DNA of 64,000 nt, taken from contig CANNAM010000005.1 of assembly GCA_947502595.1 (NCBI GenBank), positions 124,001-188,000 of the forward strand. Direction: 5' to 3'. This DNA comes from an uncultured Marinicella sp. GTDB taxonomy: Bacteria; Pseudomonadota; Gammaproteobacteria; Xanthomonadales; Marinicellaceae. The position numbers and the translations under genes were made by a program. How positions within the stretch are numbered: position 1 is the stretch's first letter; each line of letters opens with the position of its first letter. This document shows positions 26,305-35,595 of this stretch, piece by piece. The notes below the pieces were generated by a model. The model saw only the letters and a list, made by a program, of their open reading frames with translations. It was not told where the DNA came from and ran no database searches.

Positions 26305-28691
26305 AGCACTTCAATCAAGTCAGTCAATACGCCAGCAGCAGTCACTTCACGGCCGGCACCAGGGCCTTGAATCACCAACGGATTATCGTTGTACCAGTCA
26401 GATTCAATGATGAAAATATTGTCTCCCGGCTTCAACCCTGCTGCTGCATGGTCTTGATCCACCGCCACCAACTCCACCCGCAACTGTGTAGCGCTGACAG
26501 TGGCCAAGTAGCGCAACCGTTGCAGTTGTTGGCGAGCTGATAGCCACAGGTTTTTGATGTAGCTGTTAATGGCTGACTGGTTTTGCCAGAAGTCATCAAT
26601 CGTGCCTTGCAGGTATTCGGCCGGAAGCACCGGCTTAAAGTGAATTTGCTTGGGCTCAACGCCCAACTCTCTGGCTAAAATCAACGCTTTGCGGTACACG
26701 TCTTGGCCGGACAGATCCGCCCTCGGGTCGGGTTCAGTGTACGCGGCTTGATGGGCCTGTTTGACCCATTCCATGAACTCAACTTGGCCATCATAGTGAC
26801 CAAACAGCCATGACAATGAGCCCGAAAACACCCCGGTGACTGACCTGATACGGTCACCACCTTGTTGGACTTTTTTAATCGCTTGCTGAATGGGCAAGGC
26901 GGCACCCACTGTGGTGTTCTTTAACCAGCGGCGCCGATTTTCCAGCAATATTTGTTCAACTTTGTCAGCATAAGCGCTGTCGGCCGCAGCGATTTTATTG
27001 GCCGATATGATGTGCCAACCCTGCTTGGCAAAGTCTAGATATTGTGCAGACACCCAAGCGCTGGCGGTGACATCGATGATGATGGTAGGTTGGCCAGCAT
27101 ACATTTGTAACTGCTGTAACAGCTCACCTTGTTGGTTGGGTTGGTTCAAGGTGATTTCTTGCCCCAACAAACACTGTCGACTGAATTGATAGAACCGGCT
27201 GTTGGCCACCGCCACCAATGACAGCGGTTGACCGCAGCTGGCCTCAATTGCCGTTTTGTTGGCTCGCAATATTTCAATGAATTGTTGACCGATGTTACCA
27301 TGGCCCAAAAGCACCACAGGCAAAGCAGCTGCCGGAGCAAAAAAAGTGTCATGTAAATCATTCAATAGCTGTTCAGCTTGATCATCTGCTAACAGGATGC
27401 ACAAAGAGTGCTCATTGTCTGGGTAATGTATGCGCTGCACAGCATGCCGGGTTGATTGCTGTAAAACTTGACTGATTAGGATTTGGTTCTGCCTGATGCC
27501 ATGCCCAACCACACTGATCAAGCTGATGCCAGAGGCCTGTTTTGCTGCGCTCAATCCCGCTGCTTTAATCAGTTGAGTGGTTTGAAACAAAGCCTGGCTT
27601 TCAACAAGAAAGCTCAACGTTTGCTGGGTTTTGTCGTACTGACTGGCATAATAACTCACTTGCGCAGCTGCCAACTCAGTCAGCAATTGTTGTGCGGCAG
27701 CTGGCTGCACCTGGCAGCTGTGAAACATCACTAAATTGTTTTTATGCGCCAAGGTTTTGACCTGTCCTTTGCTGCTTGCTTGATTCATTTTGGAAGCAGA
27801 TCTATCAAGCCGTTCAACCAAAGTGCCCGCTGTTTTTGAGCCACAGCGGTTGATCACCAAACGGGTATTTTGTTGCAATATCGGGGCAATGGCTTTGGGG
27901 TGCAATACATTTGAACCCAGCTCGGATAAAGCCTGTGCTTCGCAGGTACTGAGTTGAGCAATACCGCGCGCTTGTTCGATCACATTTGGATCTGCGGTAT
28001 ACACCCCATCCACATCGGTCCATAAATACACTGTATTAGATTGCACCAAGTGCGCAATCAATGTTGCCGTGTAGTCACTGCCGTTGCGCCCCAAGGTGAT
28101 GCTGTGACCAACCGTGTCACGCGCAATGAATCCGGTGATAATATTATATGTAGCACCGTCTTTGTCGGCATCACTGCCATGTGCCGCTTGCAACAGCTGT
28201 TGGCTGGCAAGCGCAGTATTGACCAACAAGTTTTGTTCATTGACCACCAAATAATCTCTGGCATCCAAACATTTATTGGCAACCTTTAATTCAGTTAATT
28301 TGGCTGACAATAATTGGGCTGACCACAACTCTCCCAACGCCAGTACTTCATGCACTGAGCGCAATGCCTGGTCTGACCAACCCTGAATGTACTGCAAGTC
28401 TGCTTTGATTTTGTTGGTTAAGTCAGTTGGCGACTGTAAAACCGATGCCACCAACCGCTCCAGATAATCGCTTAAATCACCCAACGCTTGATTTTGACCT
28501 TGGGTAAAAGCACACAAATAATCAGTGACCTGACCGTTGGCTGAAACCACCACAAAATCACCGTTATTGACCCGCTGTTCAATGGTTGCTATCACCCGTG
28601 CTATTTGTGCGGCATCTTTCAAACTTGAACCGCCAAATTTATGCACGTCAGGTGCTGAGCTGCAATGGGTGTTGAGTTGTAAATCAGCCAT
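26292..28691 (-). CDS. metL: Bifunctional aspartate kinase/homoserine dehydrogenase (MetL/ThrA type)
   Basis: The 799-residue fusion catalyses the first and third steps from aspartate to homoserine. The kinase part starts VHKFGGSSLKDAAQIARV and has ITLGRNGSDYTATLIAH and YLWTDVDGVYTADPNV. A regulatory ACT-type region lies around residues 310-450. The dehydrogenase part begins VVLLGHGNIGQQFIEIL (NAD(P) site) and includes ISANKIAAA and GVFSGSLSWLFGHYDG. Third gene of the metX-metB operon, overlapping metB by 8 bp, so the methionine isoform (MetL) is the best name. ThrA is the alternative. Confidence 0.92.
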   Translation of the reverse strand: MADLQLNTHCSSAPDVHKFGGSSLKDAAQIARVIATIEQRVNNGDFVVVSANGQVTDYLCAFTQGQNQALGDLSDYLERLVASVLQSPTDLTNKIKADLQYIQGWSDQALRSVHEVLALGELWSAQLLSAKLTELKVANKCLDARDYLVVNEQNLLVNTALASQQLLQAAHGSDADKDGATYNIITGFIARDTVGHSITLGRNGSDYTATLIAHLVQSNTVYLWTDVDGVYTADPNVIEQARGIAQLSTCEAQALSELGSNVLHPKAIAPILQQNTRLVINRCGSKTAGTLVERLDRSASKMNQASSKGQVKTLAHKNNLVMFHSCQVQPAAAQQLLTELAAAQVSYYASQYDKTQQTLSFLVESQALFQTTQLIKAAGLSAAKQASGISLISVVGHGIRQNQILISQVLQQSTRHAVQRIHYPDNEHSLCILLADDQAEQLLNDLHDTFFAPAAALPVVLLGHGNIGQQFIEILRANKTAIEASCGQPLSLVAVANSRFYQFSRQCLLGQEITLNQPNQQGELLQQLQMYAGQPTIIIDVTASAWVSAQYLDFAKQGWHIISANKIAAADSAYADKVEQILLENRRRWLKNTTVGAALPIQQAIKKVQQGGDRIRSVTGVFSGSLSWLFGHYDGQVEFMEWVKQAHQAAYTEPDPRADLSGQDVYRKALILARELGVEPKQIHFKPVLPAEYLQGTIDDFWQNQSAINSYIKNLWLSARQQLQRLRYLATVSATQLRVELVAVDQDHAAAGLKPGDNIFIIESDWYNDNPLVIQGPGAGREVTAAGVLTDLIEVLQSN

Positions 28692-29877
28692 AGGATTGGT
28701 CCTTTAAATCTTTCTGTTTAATTGGCCGAATTTGGCAACGACTCAAGCCCAAAGCCAAGTCCGCCAGCAAATCATCAATGTGCTCAATGCCAACTGAAAG
28801 GCGAATTAAATTGTCCTTGATACCAGCCTGCTTTCGGGCGTCGGCTGTCATGGCTGCATGCGTCATGGTCGCAGGGTGGCAAACCAGAGATTCCACCCCA
28901 CCTAAAGACTCTGCCAAAGTGAAATACTGCAGGTTATTGACCAAGGCTTTGACGGCCGCTAATCCGCCTTGCAGTTCAAAGGACAACATCGCCCCAAAAT
29001 GCTGCTGCTGTTGTTTGGCAATGGCATGCCCTGGGTGATCAGGTAAACCGGGGTAATAAATTTTTTCTATTGCCGGGTGTTGCTGTAAAAAAGTCAATAT
29101 CCGTCCGGTATTCGCTACATGTTGTTGCATCCTTACATGCAAAGTACGTAAGCCGCGCAGGGTCAACAAACAATCAAACGGTGCCGCTGTAATTCCAATG
29201 CAATTGGCCCACCATGTAAGTTTTTCAGCCAACTGAGTGGTTTTTGCCAACACCGCTCCGCCCACGACATCGCTGTGACCATTGATGTATTTAGTGGTGG
29301 AGTGAACCACCAAGTCAGCGCCCAAAGTTAATGGCTGTTGTAAAGCCGGTGACAAAAAGGTGTTATCCACTACTTTTAACACCGCAGCACCGGCCAATTC
29401 ACATAAAACTCGCACATCCACTACCCTTAACAAAGGATTACTGGGCGTTTCTATCCACAGCAAGTCCACATGCTCTGTACAAGCTTGGCGGATTTGTTGG
29501 TGGTCAGATTGATCAATAAAACTCACCCGCAATTGGCCTTTATCGTGCAAAGTAGTTAACAGTCTAAAAGTGCCTCCATAACAGTCATGAGGTGCAACGA
29601 CTCTGGCATTTTGCGGTAACATTTGTAGCACCAGTAGTACTGCAGACATGCCTGTTGAAGTAATAACGCCACCAGCTGCCTGTTCTGCTTCAGCCAGGGC
29701 GTCGGCTAAAAGGTCCCGCGTAGGATTACCGGACCTGGAATAGTCATATTTTCTGGGTTGATTTAAATCGGCAAAGGCGTAATTACTCGACAAATACAAA
29801 GGCGGTGTTACTGCACCATGTTGTTGGTCGCAATCAATACCCGCTCGCACAGCAGCTGTTTGGTTCAATACAGTCAT
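28684..29877 (-). CDS. metB: Cystathionine gamma-synthase / O-acylhomoserine thiolyase
   Basis: The PLP enzyme, about 397 residues, converts an O-acylhomoserine to cystathionine (with cysteine) or homocysteine (with sulfide). Family signs: YDYSRSGNPTRDLLADALAEAE, WIETPSNPLLRVVD, the PLP Lys in LVVHSTTKYINGHSDVVGG, and LAESLGGVESLVCHPATMTHA. The start at 29877 gives MTVLNQTAAVRAGID; the frame opens 25 codons earlier inside metX. Acceptor (cysteine or sulfide) cannot be decided by eye. Confidence 0.92.
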   Translation of the reverse strand: MTVLNQTAAVRAGIDCDQQHGAVTPPLYLSSNYAFADLNQPRKYDYSRSGNPTRDLLADALAEAEQAAGGVITSTGMSAVLLVLQMLPQNARVVAPHDCYGGTFRLLTTLHDKGQLRVSFIDQSDHQQIRQACTEHVDLLWIETPSNPLLRVVDVRVLCELAGAAVLKVVDNTFLSPALQQPLTLGADLVVHSTTKYINGHSDVVGGAVLAKTTQLAEKLTWWANCIGITAAPFDCLLTLRGLRTLHVRMQQHVANTGRILTFLQQHPAIEKIYYPGLPDHPGHAIAKQQQQHFGAMLSFELQGGLAAVKALVNNLQYFTLAESLGGVESLVCHPATMTHAAMTADARKQAGIKDNLIRLSVGIEHIDDLLADLALGLSRCQIRPIKQKDLKDQSYG

Positions 29878-30850
29878 GGGCTTTCTCTCTGAAATAGTTT
29901 TTAAAAATGGCGTTAATTTGTTCGGCTTCCAACAGAAAACCATCATGTCCATAGATGGAGTTTATAAACTTGGCTTGGCAAGGACTGCGGAATTTATCAA
30001 TCATGTTTTCAATGAAATGAACCGGTACCATTTGATCTGAACTGAAGCCGATTAACAAAGTATCAGCTTCGATGGCACTGACATCAACCTGATGGTAATC
30101 AATCGATCGGGACAATTGACAATAGCGGCTTGCACTGAATTTATCAGCAAACTTGTTGCCATGGTACTGGAGGTATGCTGTCACCTCATCCAGGCCTTTG
30201 CCTGGCTGCTCATGCTGGAACCTATGCTCCCATTCGTCCTCACCTCGATACCCCACCATGGCCAAAGACCTGGCCAAGGACATGAATTGTTTTTGACTGT
30301 TAGGATCAGTCGCAAATTGCTGTCCCAAACCTATAACATTGCGTTGAATGTGGCGCAAGGCCTGACTTTTCACTGAATTTTTATCTGCCGCCGCTAAACA
30401 TATTAAATGCTGCAATGAACCAGGGTAAGCTGCAGCAAAAGCCAAGGCAACCATGCCACCATAAGATGCGCCAATGACGGCATATAATTGCGGTAGTTTG
30501 AGTTGTTTTTGCAGCAATTTTAACAACTGAGCTTGGTCGGTTGTTGTGAGCAGTGGTGGATTGATTACATTGTTTGGAAAACTGAAATAATCAAAAGTCA
30601 AAAACTGAAATTCTTTGCTGTTAAGTGTGGCAGCATCATTGACCACTTGACTCCACCAACCAGTTTGTTGGTTGGAAGGACAGCTAAAAGCCCAGCGGTT
30701 GGCTGAAATACCACCCATGACAACAACCAAAGGTTTATCACTTGGCCCCCACAAACAACAATCAACTGCCACCTGGCCGGATGCTTCACCTGATTCCAAC
30801 ATGAAGGATGAAAGCTGAATGGACATACTTTGAATAGAAATTTCCGACAT
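29834..30850 (-). CDS. metX: Homoserine O-acyltransferase (MetX type)
   Basis: The roughly 338-residue alpha/beta hydrolase activates homoserine for methionine synthesis. Nucleophile Ser lies in VIGASYGGMVALAFA, the Asp in LIGFSSDQMVP, and the His in IYGHDGFLLE. LAAADKNSVKSQALRHIQR fits the family. Whether acetyl or succinyl is transferred needs comparison with characterised enzymes. The ATG at 30850 (MSEISIQSMSI) is preferred over 30889. First gene of the operon with metB and metL, behind an operator of MetJ type; the C-terminus overlaps metB. Confidence 0.9.
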   Translation of the reverse strand: MSEISIQSMSIQLSSFMLESGEASGQVAVDCCLWGPSDKPLVVVMGGISANRWAFSCPSNQQTGWWSQVVNDAATLNSKEFQFLTFDYFSFPNNVINPPLLTTTDQAQLLKLLQKQLKLPQLYAVIGASYGGMVALAFAAAYPGSLQHLICLAAADKNSVKSQALRHIQRNVIGLGQQFATDPNSQKQFMSLARSLAMVGYRGEDEWEHRFQHEQPGKGLDEVTAYLQYHGNKFADKFSASRYCQLSRSIDYHQVDVSAIEADTLLIGFSSDQMVPVHFIENMIDKFRSPCQAKFINSIYGHDGFLLEAEQINAIFKNYFREKAHDCIEPNSCCASGY

Positions 30851-30875
30851 GGTATTTAGCCGTCTAAAAGGCCAT

Positions 30876-30903
30876 ATAGTAACAGTCATTATTTGGATGT
30901 CAA
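30876..30903 (-). promoter_or_regulatory. Sigma-70 promoter of metX-metB-metL
   Basis: On the minus strand a consensus TTGACA (30898-30903) is followed 16 bp later by TACTAT (30876-30881), 26 bp before the metX start. The -35 lies inside the tandem 8-bp boxes, so repressor binding would exclude polymerase. Confidence 0.7.
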
Positions 30904-30918
30904 GATGTTTAGACGTCT
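30895..30918. promoter_or_regulatory. MetJ-type operator (tandem met boxes)
   Basis: Three adjacent 8-bp units, GGATGTCA, AGATGTTT and AGACGTCT, follow the MetJ met-box consensus AGACGTCT (the third is perfect). A further unit AGCCGTCT (7 of 8) is at 30858-30865 by the start codon. MetJ with SAM binds tandem boxes and represses methionine genes. The location over the -35 of metX supports function. metJ itself is not in the window. Confidence 0.75.
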
Positions 30919-31164
30919 ATTTGTGATGCGCCTATAAAATTTTTATGCCCCTTTAACTGAAGACCTTAAACCCTGTGATCTGGCCGGGATTACCATGAGC
31001 CGTTATGAACTTTATATACAGGGAGGGGATGAAAGCAGACCAGGACTTAAAGCATTGGTGGTAGGAATTAAATTCAATCGGCACAGATTGGGACTTATGA
31101 TTTGAACCTTGATGCTGGCCGTCATTGCAAGCCATTAGGTTCGCCACAGTTTTGGGCAGACAGT

Positions 31165-31824
31165 TTATTCTACGTTCAATGATATGTTTGAGATATCAAT
31201 TTCAGGCTCAGGGATGGCCTTTTTTTGCACCAGTTGTTGGCCCGCTTCATCTAAAGTCATATCGTCGGTAGGGATCTCAGGGGTGGATATTTTCTTATGC
31301 TCCACAATAATTGACCCAACTTCTTCCATCGACATTTTACTGAAATCAAACTCAGGAATTTCCACTTCCTTGGTGATGACTATTGGCTCATCGGATTCAT
31401 TGATTGTGATGTGATCTATATCCACCTCAGGTGGCTCAGATTGTGGTTTGTCTTCCAGTTTATCAAAATCCACATCTACTTTTATATGTGCTGTCTCAAT
31501 GTGTCTTTCTGGGACTGTAACCGGCCTTAAAATTACCGTGCCAGGCTCGTTCAGTTCCCAATCATCCATACCTTGTGGTTGTGCTTCAACTACATTTTTT
31601 ACCATGCTCACACGAATACCGGCTTTTTTTAACACCGCCCTCAGGTGATTGGCTTTATCTAAAGACAGGGCTTTCTTTAAGGTACGTTCTTTGCCATCAA
31701 ACATGATTTCAACTTTGGCAGCAGGAAGCTTAAATAGTTTAGCAAAGTTGGTTTTTGCTCTGTCTACATCACTGTCTCTGGTGACTTTACCTTTAAAGGT
31801 GATTTTAAATGTCTGTTCGCTCAT
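31165..31824 (-). CDS. Hypothetical acidic protein with internal repeats
   Basis: The protein is about 219 residues from the ATG at 31824. The first 75 residues form a compact domain (FKITFKGKVTRDSDVDRAKTNF, FDGKERTLKKALSL, LRAVLKKAGIRVSMV), like a small alpha/beta domain seen at the N-terminus of various uncharacterised Gammaproteobacterial proteins. The rest is acidic and repetitive: two near-copies of about 26 residues share an M-S/T-M/L-E/D-E-V/A-G core (SKMSMEEVGS, DDMTLDEAGQ), each followed by a PEI/PEP segment. No signal peptide or TM. Its start overlaps the acyltransferase by 20 bp. Function unknown. Confidence 0.72.
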   Translation of the reverse strand: MSEQTFKITFKGKVTRDSDVDRAKTNFAKLFKLPAAKVEIMFDGKERTLKKALSLDKANHLRAVLKKAGIRVSMVKNVVEAQPQGMDDWELNEPGTVILRPVTVPERHIETAHIKVDVDFDKLEDKPQSEPPEVDIDHITINESDEPIVITKEVEIPEFDFSKMSMEEVGSIIVEHKKISTPEIPTDDMTLDEAGQQLVQKKAIPEPEIDISNISLNVE

Positions 31825-32692
31825 AAAAGTCCTGTAACTTCTTATCTTGTTTATACCACAAGTTTTCACTCCATTTAAAGAGTTCTGCCTTGAATTTTTC
31901 ATCAGTTTGGTAGTTTTTGTTCAAAAGCGCTGAAGGTATAACAATTTTTTCACAATTAACCACTGCTTGATCAAAATCTCCACACAGGTATTGCCATACT
32001 GTTGGCGGAGACTTTTTATAAGCGATGGTAACCAATAACAATTGTTGTACTTGATTGCCCATGCTGCCCAGTACCACACCGATGCCACCTGACTTTGGTT
32101 TTAATAAATGTTGATAAGGTGAAGCTTGTTGCTGGTGCTTAATCGCTGTAAACCGTGTGCCTTCCATGAAGTTAATCACAGAAGTTGGGAACTTTGTGAA
32201 TTTTTCACATGACTTTTTAGTTTGTAGTACATCCTTGCCTTTGAGGTGTGGCTTTTTTGCCAATAATTCAGCACTGTACCTTTTCATAAAAGGGAAATCC
32301 AAAGCCCACCACGCCAAACCTAAAAAGGGCACCCAAATCAATTCTTGTTTGATAAAAAACTTTAAAAAGGGAATTCTTTTGTTGAACACTGCTTGCAGTA
32401 CAGGAATGTCAGCTGTGGCCTGGTGATTGGCAACCACCAAATACCACTGGTCTTTTGACAGTTCTGGTAAGTGTTGAATGTGAATTTTATTGCCATGGAG
32501 CAAGTGATGTAACTTGCTGTTAATTTGTATCCAAGTTTCTGCAATCCAAATCAATATTTTTGACAGCACATTGCGAACACCATCAATTGGCAAGATCAGT
32601 TTCAGTAATGCAAACACCATCAGCAGACTGACTAGGGTGACGCTGTTGACCACCAAAATAAAACAGGCAATGATTCCTTTCAGTTGTTTCAT
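31805..32692 (-). CDS. PlsC-like lysophospholipid acyltransferase (YihG type)
   Basis: The 295-residue membrane enzyme has an N-terminal hydrophobic segment and the acyltransferase motifs NHQATADIP (NHx4D catalytic His and Asp) and NFMEGTRFTAIK (substrate-binding EGTR). The length and KPKSGGIGVVLGSMG match the YihG/acyltransferase group that acylates lysophosphatidate or related lipids at the inner membrane. Precise substrate is unknown. It is followed by, and overlaps, the unknown acidic gene. Confidence 0.87.
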   Translation of the reverse strand: MKQLKGIIACFILVVNSVTLVSLLMVFALLKLILPIDGVRNVLSKILIWIAETWIQINSKLHHLLHGNKIHIQHLPELSKDQWYLVVANHQATADIPVLQAVFNKRIPFLKFFIKQELIWVPFLGLAWWALDFPFMKRYSAELLAKKPHLKGKDVLQTKKSCEKFTKFPTSVINFMEGTRFTAIKHQQQASPYQHLLKPKSGGIGVVLGSMGNQVQQLLLVTIAYKKSPPTVWQYLCGDFDQAVVNCEKIVIPSALLNKNYQTDEKFKAELFKWSENLWYKQDKKLQDFYERTDI

Positions 32693-32780
32693 CTAAACTT
32701 TAAATAACTGTGAGTTCATTAGCATAATGGTGTATGTGGCCGAAATTACAAGTAAAACTGCGATTATTTTGTTTTTAGAG

Positions 32781-32808
32781 TAGACAAATGAATAAAAAAA
32801 ACTACAAT
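32781..32808 (+). promoter_or_regulatory. Putative sigma-70 promoter of metK
   Basis: TAGACA (32781-32786) and TACAAT (32803-32808) are separated by 16 bp, placing transcription start near 32815, about 30 bp before the metK ATG. The -10 runs into the left arm of the palindrome at 32807-32838. Confidence 0.55.
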
Positions 32809-32838
32809 ATATCTCTTCATCCGCATTAAGAGATATAT
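32807..32838. promoter_or_regulatory. Perfect 11-bp palindrome over metK promoter/leader
   Basis: ATATATCTCTT and its exact reverse complement AAGAGATATAT are separated by 10 bases. The left arm touches the -10, and the right arm ends 6 bases before the metK ATG and contains the only ribosome-binding-like purine run (AAGAGA). It may be a DNA operator of a SAM-cycle repressor or an RNA hairpin that hides the ribosome site. It does not match the MetJ boxes found upstream of metX. Confidence 0.65.
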
Positions 32839-32844
32839 AACACC

Positions 32845-34002
32845 ATGAGCAACTACTTATTCACTTCAGAATCTGTGTCAGAAGGCCATCCTGACAAAGT
32901 CGCTGATCAAATTTCAGACGCCGTTCTAGACGCCATTATCAAAGATGACCCACAAGCTCGGGTGGCCTGTGAAACCATGGTGAAAACTGGTACCGCAATC
33001 GTCTCAGGCGAAATCACCACCAATACCTGGATTGACTTAGATGAATTGGTCAGAAAAGTCATTATTGATATTGGCTATGATAATTCAGATGTTGGTTTTG
33101 ATGGCAACAGCTGTGCAGTGATGTCTTTGATAGGCAAACAATCCCATGATATCAATATCGGCGTTGATCGCCAAAGCCCTGAAGAACAAGGCGCCGGCGA
33201 CCAAGGTTTGATGTTTGGCTATGCATCAGATGAAACTGACGTGTTGATGCCTGCACCCATCACTTACGCCCACTTATTGGTTCAGAAACAAGCTGAAGTC
33301 AGGCGCTCAGGCGGACTCAAATGGTTGCGTCCTGATGCCAAATCACAACTGACGTTCCGCTATGAAAACAATAAACCAGTGGCCATTGATGCCGTTGTAC
33401 TGTCTACTCAACATGACCCGGATGTCAGCTTGGCTGATTTGCGAGAAGCTGTGATGGAAGAAATCATTAAACCAGTACTGCCTGCAAACTGGTTGGACAG
33501 CAACACCAAATACCACATCAACCCAACCGGTAAATTTGTGATTGGCGGCCCAGTAGGAGATTGTGGTCTAACCGGGCGAAAAATCATCGTTGACACTTAC
33601 GGCGGTATGGCCCGTCACGGCGGCGGCGCCTTTTCCGGCAAGGACCCTTCCAAAGTTGATCGCTCGGCAGCTTACGCTTGTCGTTATGTGGCGAAAAACA
33701 TTGTGGCCGCTGGTTTGGCTGAACGCTGTGAAATACAAGTCTCATACGCCATTGGCGTAGCCGAACCGACTTCAATCAGCGTCACCACTTTCGGCACCAA
33801 TAAAGTGCCTGAAACCACCATTGAAAAATTAGTCAAAACGCATTTTGACTTGCGCCCTTTTGGCATCATCACTGGCTTAGATTTATTGCGTCCAATTTAC
33901 CAAAAAACAGCTGCATATGGCCACATGGGTCGAGAAGATGCTGATTTCACTTGGGAACGCACAGACAAAGCAGAGCTGCTCAGATCAGCAGCAGGCCTGT
34001 AA
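32845..34002 (+). CDS. metK: S-adenosylmethionine synthetase
   Basis: The 385-residue enzyme makes SAM from methionine and ATP. It begins [20 protein letters not shown] and carries the signature [12 protein letters not shown] and the P-loop-like [19 protein letters not shown], with full family length. It heads a run metK-ahcY-metF. The palindrome upstream suggests regulation by methionine or SAM status. The gap to ahcY is 49 bp and has AAGAGAAAA before the next ATG. Confidence 0.98.
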   Translation: MSNYLFTSESVSEGHPDKVADQISDAVLDAIIKDDPQARVACETMVKTGTAIVSGEITTNTWIDLDELVRKVIIDIGYDNSDVGFDGNSCAVMSLIGKQSHDINIGVDRQSPEEQGAGDQGLMFGYASDETDVLMPAPITYAHLLVQKQAEVRRSGGLKWLRPDAKSQLTFRYENNKPVAIDAVVLSTQHDPDVSLADLREAVMEEIIKPVLPANWLDSNTKYHINPTGKFVIGGPVGDCGLTGRKIIVDTYGGMARHGGGAFSGKDPSKVDRSAAYACRYVAKNIVAAGLAERCEIQVSYAIGVAEPTSISVTTFGTNKVPETTIEKLVKTHFDLRPFGIITGLDLLRPIYQKTAAYGHMGREDADFTWERTDKAELLRSAAGL

Positions 34003-34051
34003 ATAACAGCCCAATAAATCAACCTAAAAACAAACAATTTAAGAGAAAACT

Positions 34052-35473
34052 ATGACTACAGAAACAGTTAAAAACATCCAACCAGACTACGTGATTGCTG
34101 ACATCGGATTGGCCGCATTTGGCCACAAAGAAATACGCATCGCAGAAACAGAAATGCCGGGCTTGGTACAAATACGTGAAGAATACAAAGACAGTCAACC
34201 GTTGAAAGGAGCCAAAATTGCCGGTTCTTTACACATGACCATTCAAACAGCTGTATTGATTGAATCACTGCGCGCTTTGGGTGCTGATGTGCGTTGGGCC
34301 TCATGTAACATTTATTCTACCCAAGACCACGCAGCGGCAGCCATGGCTGACCAAGGTATACCAGTGTTTGCTGTTAAAGGCGAAACTCTGGAAGAGTACT
34401 GGGAATACACCCACCGCATCATGGAATGGTCAGATGGCTCTGCACCAAACATGATTTTAGATGATGGTGGTGACGCCACCATGTTGTTGATTTTAGGCAG
34501 CAAAGCCGAAAAAGATGCCAGCATTTTAGACAACCCAGGCTCTGAAGAAGAGACGTTTTTATTTGCTTCAATCAAAAAACGCTTAAGCAGCAAACCAGGT
34601 TGGTACAGCAAAACTTTGGCTTCAATTCAAGGCGTAACTGAAGAAACCACCACTGGCGTTAAACGACTGTATGAAATGGCTAAATCAGGCGACTTGCCCT
34701 TCCCTGCCATTAACGTCAACGATTCTGTCACCAAATCAAAATTTGATAACCTTTATGGTTGTCGTGAATCACTGGTCGATGCCATCAAACGTGCCACTGA
34801 CGTGATGATAGCTGGTAAACGTGCTGTGGTTTGTGGCTTTGGTGATGTGGGTAAAGGTTCAGCAGCATCATTGCGTGCTTTAGGCGCCATTGTATCGGTC
34901 ACTGAAATTGACCCAATTTGTGCTTTACAAGCTTCAATGGAAGGCTATCAAGTAGTGACCTTAGAAGATGCTGTTAAAGATGCAGACATTTTTGTAACCA
35001 CCACCGGCAACTACCAAATCATTACTTTTGAACACATGAAAGCGATGAAGGACCAAGCCATTGTTTGTAACATTGGTCATTTTGATAACGAAATCGATGT
35101 GGCTTCATTAGAGCAACACTGCAAATGGGACTCAATCAAAGACCAAGTTGACCACGTTGAATTTGCTGATGGCAAGAAAATCATTTTACTGGCCAGAGGT
35201 CGTTTGGTGAACTTAGGTTGTGGTACCGGCCACCCAAGTTTCGTCATGTCAAACTCTTTCACCAATCAAGTTCTGGCCCAAATCGAACTGTACCAAGATG
35301 GTGACAAGTACGACAACAACGTATTTGTATTGCCCAAACATTTGGATGAGAAAGTAGCCAGATTGCATTTAGATCGGGTTGGTGCCAAACTGACCACCTT
35401 GACTGAAAAACAAGCCAAATACATTGGTGTTGAAGTTACAGGACCTTACAAGCCTGAGCACTACAGGTATTGA
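34052..35473 (+). CDS. ahcY: S-adenosylhomocysteine hydrolase
   Basis: The 473-residue NAD-dependent enzyme hydrolyses S-adenosylhomocysteine to homocysteine and adenosine, clearing the inhibitory product of methylation. Seen: [54 protein letters not shown], the NAD site [20 protein letters not shown], and the conserved end YKPEHYRY. It includes the insertion typical of the long bacterial form. Pairing with metK closes the SAM cycle. Confidence 0.98.
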   Translation: MTTETVKNIQPDYVIADIGLAAFGHKEIRIAETEMPGLVQIREEYKDSQPLKGAKIAGSLHMTIQTAVLIESLRALGADVRWASCNIYSTQDHAAAAMADQGIPVFAVKGETLEEYWEYTHRIMEWSDGSAPNMILDDGGDATMLLILGSKAEKDASILDNPGSEEETFLFASIKKRLSSKPGWYSKTLASIQGVTEETTTGVKRLYEMAKSGDLPFPAINVNDSVTKSKFDNLYGCRESLVDAIKRATDVMIAGKRAVVCGFGDVGKGSAASLRALGAIVSVTEIDPICALQASMEGYQVVTLEDAVKDADIFVTTTGNYQIITFEHMKAMKDQAIVCNIGHFDNEIDVASLEQHCKWDSIKDQVDHVEFADGKKIILLARGRLVNLGCGTGHPSFVMSNSFTNQVLAQIELYQDGDKYDNNVFVLPKHLDEKVARLHLDRVGAKLTTLTEKQAKYIGVEVTGPYKPEHYRY

Positions 35474-35507
35474 TATGCATTGCACTTTTATAAGGAGATT
35501 ACCACAA

Positions 35508-35588
35508 GTGGCCTGCCCTCTTGTTGTTGAAACAACACCTTTTAAAGTTGATAAAGCCAGACTCTCGTCTGGCTTTTTTTTGGAGTGA
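35508..35588 (+). CDS. Possible 26-codon leader ORF before metF
   Basis: A GTG at 35508 lies 10 bases after AAGGAG and opens a frame ending in TGA at 35586, inside the metF ribosome-binding site. The frame runs through the ahcY terminator hairpin. It would encode VACPLVVETTPFKVDKA and further residues, with no methionine cluster. It may be chance; ribosome movement over the hairpin is an alternative explanation for its position. Confidence 0.25.
   Translation: MACPLVVETTPFKVDKARLSSGFFLE
35554..35581 (+). terminator. Intrinsic terminator between ahcY and metF
   Basis: AAGCCAGAC and GTCTGGCTT pair around a TCTC loop, followed by a run of eight T. GGAG for metF directly follows, so metF expression either depends on readthrough or on a promoter not seen here. 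Confidence 0.85.
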
Positions 35589-35595
35589 ATAAACC

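Noticed and set aside
30995-31105. Short plus-strand ORF starting MSRYELYIQGG between metX and the unknown acidic gene.
   Set aside because: It has no ribosome site, no family resemblance and weak coding character; treated as noise.
32807-32838. SAM riboswitch upstream of metK.
   Set aside because: The leader is too short for a known SAM riboswitch (about 30 bases of RNA) and lacks the conserved core; a simple hairpin or operator explains what is seen.
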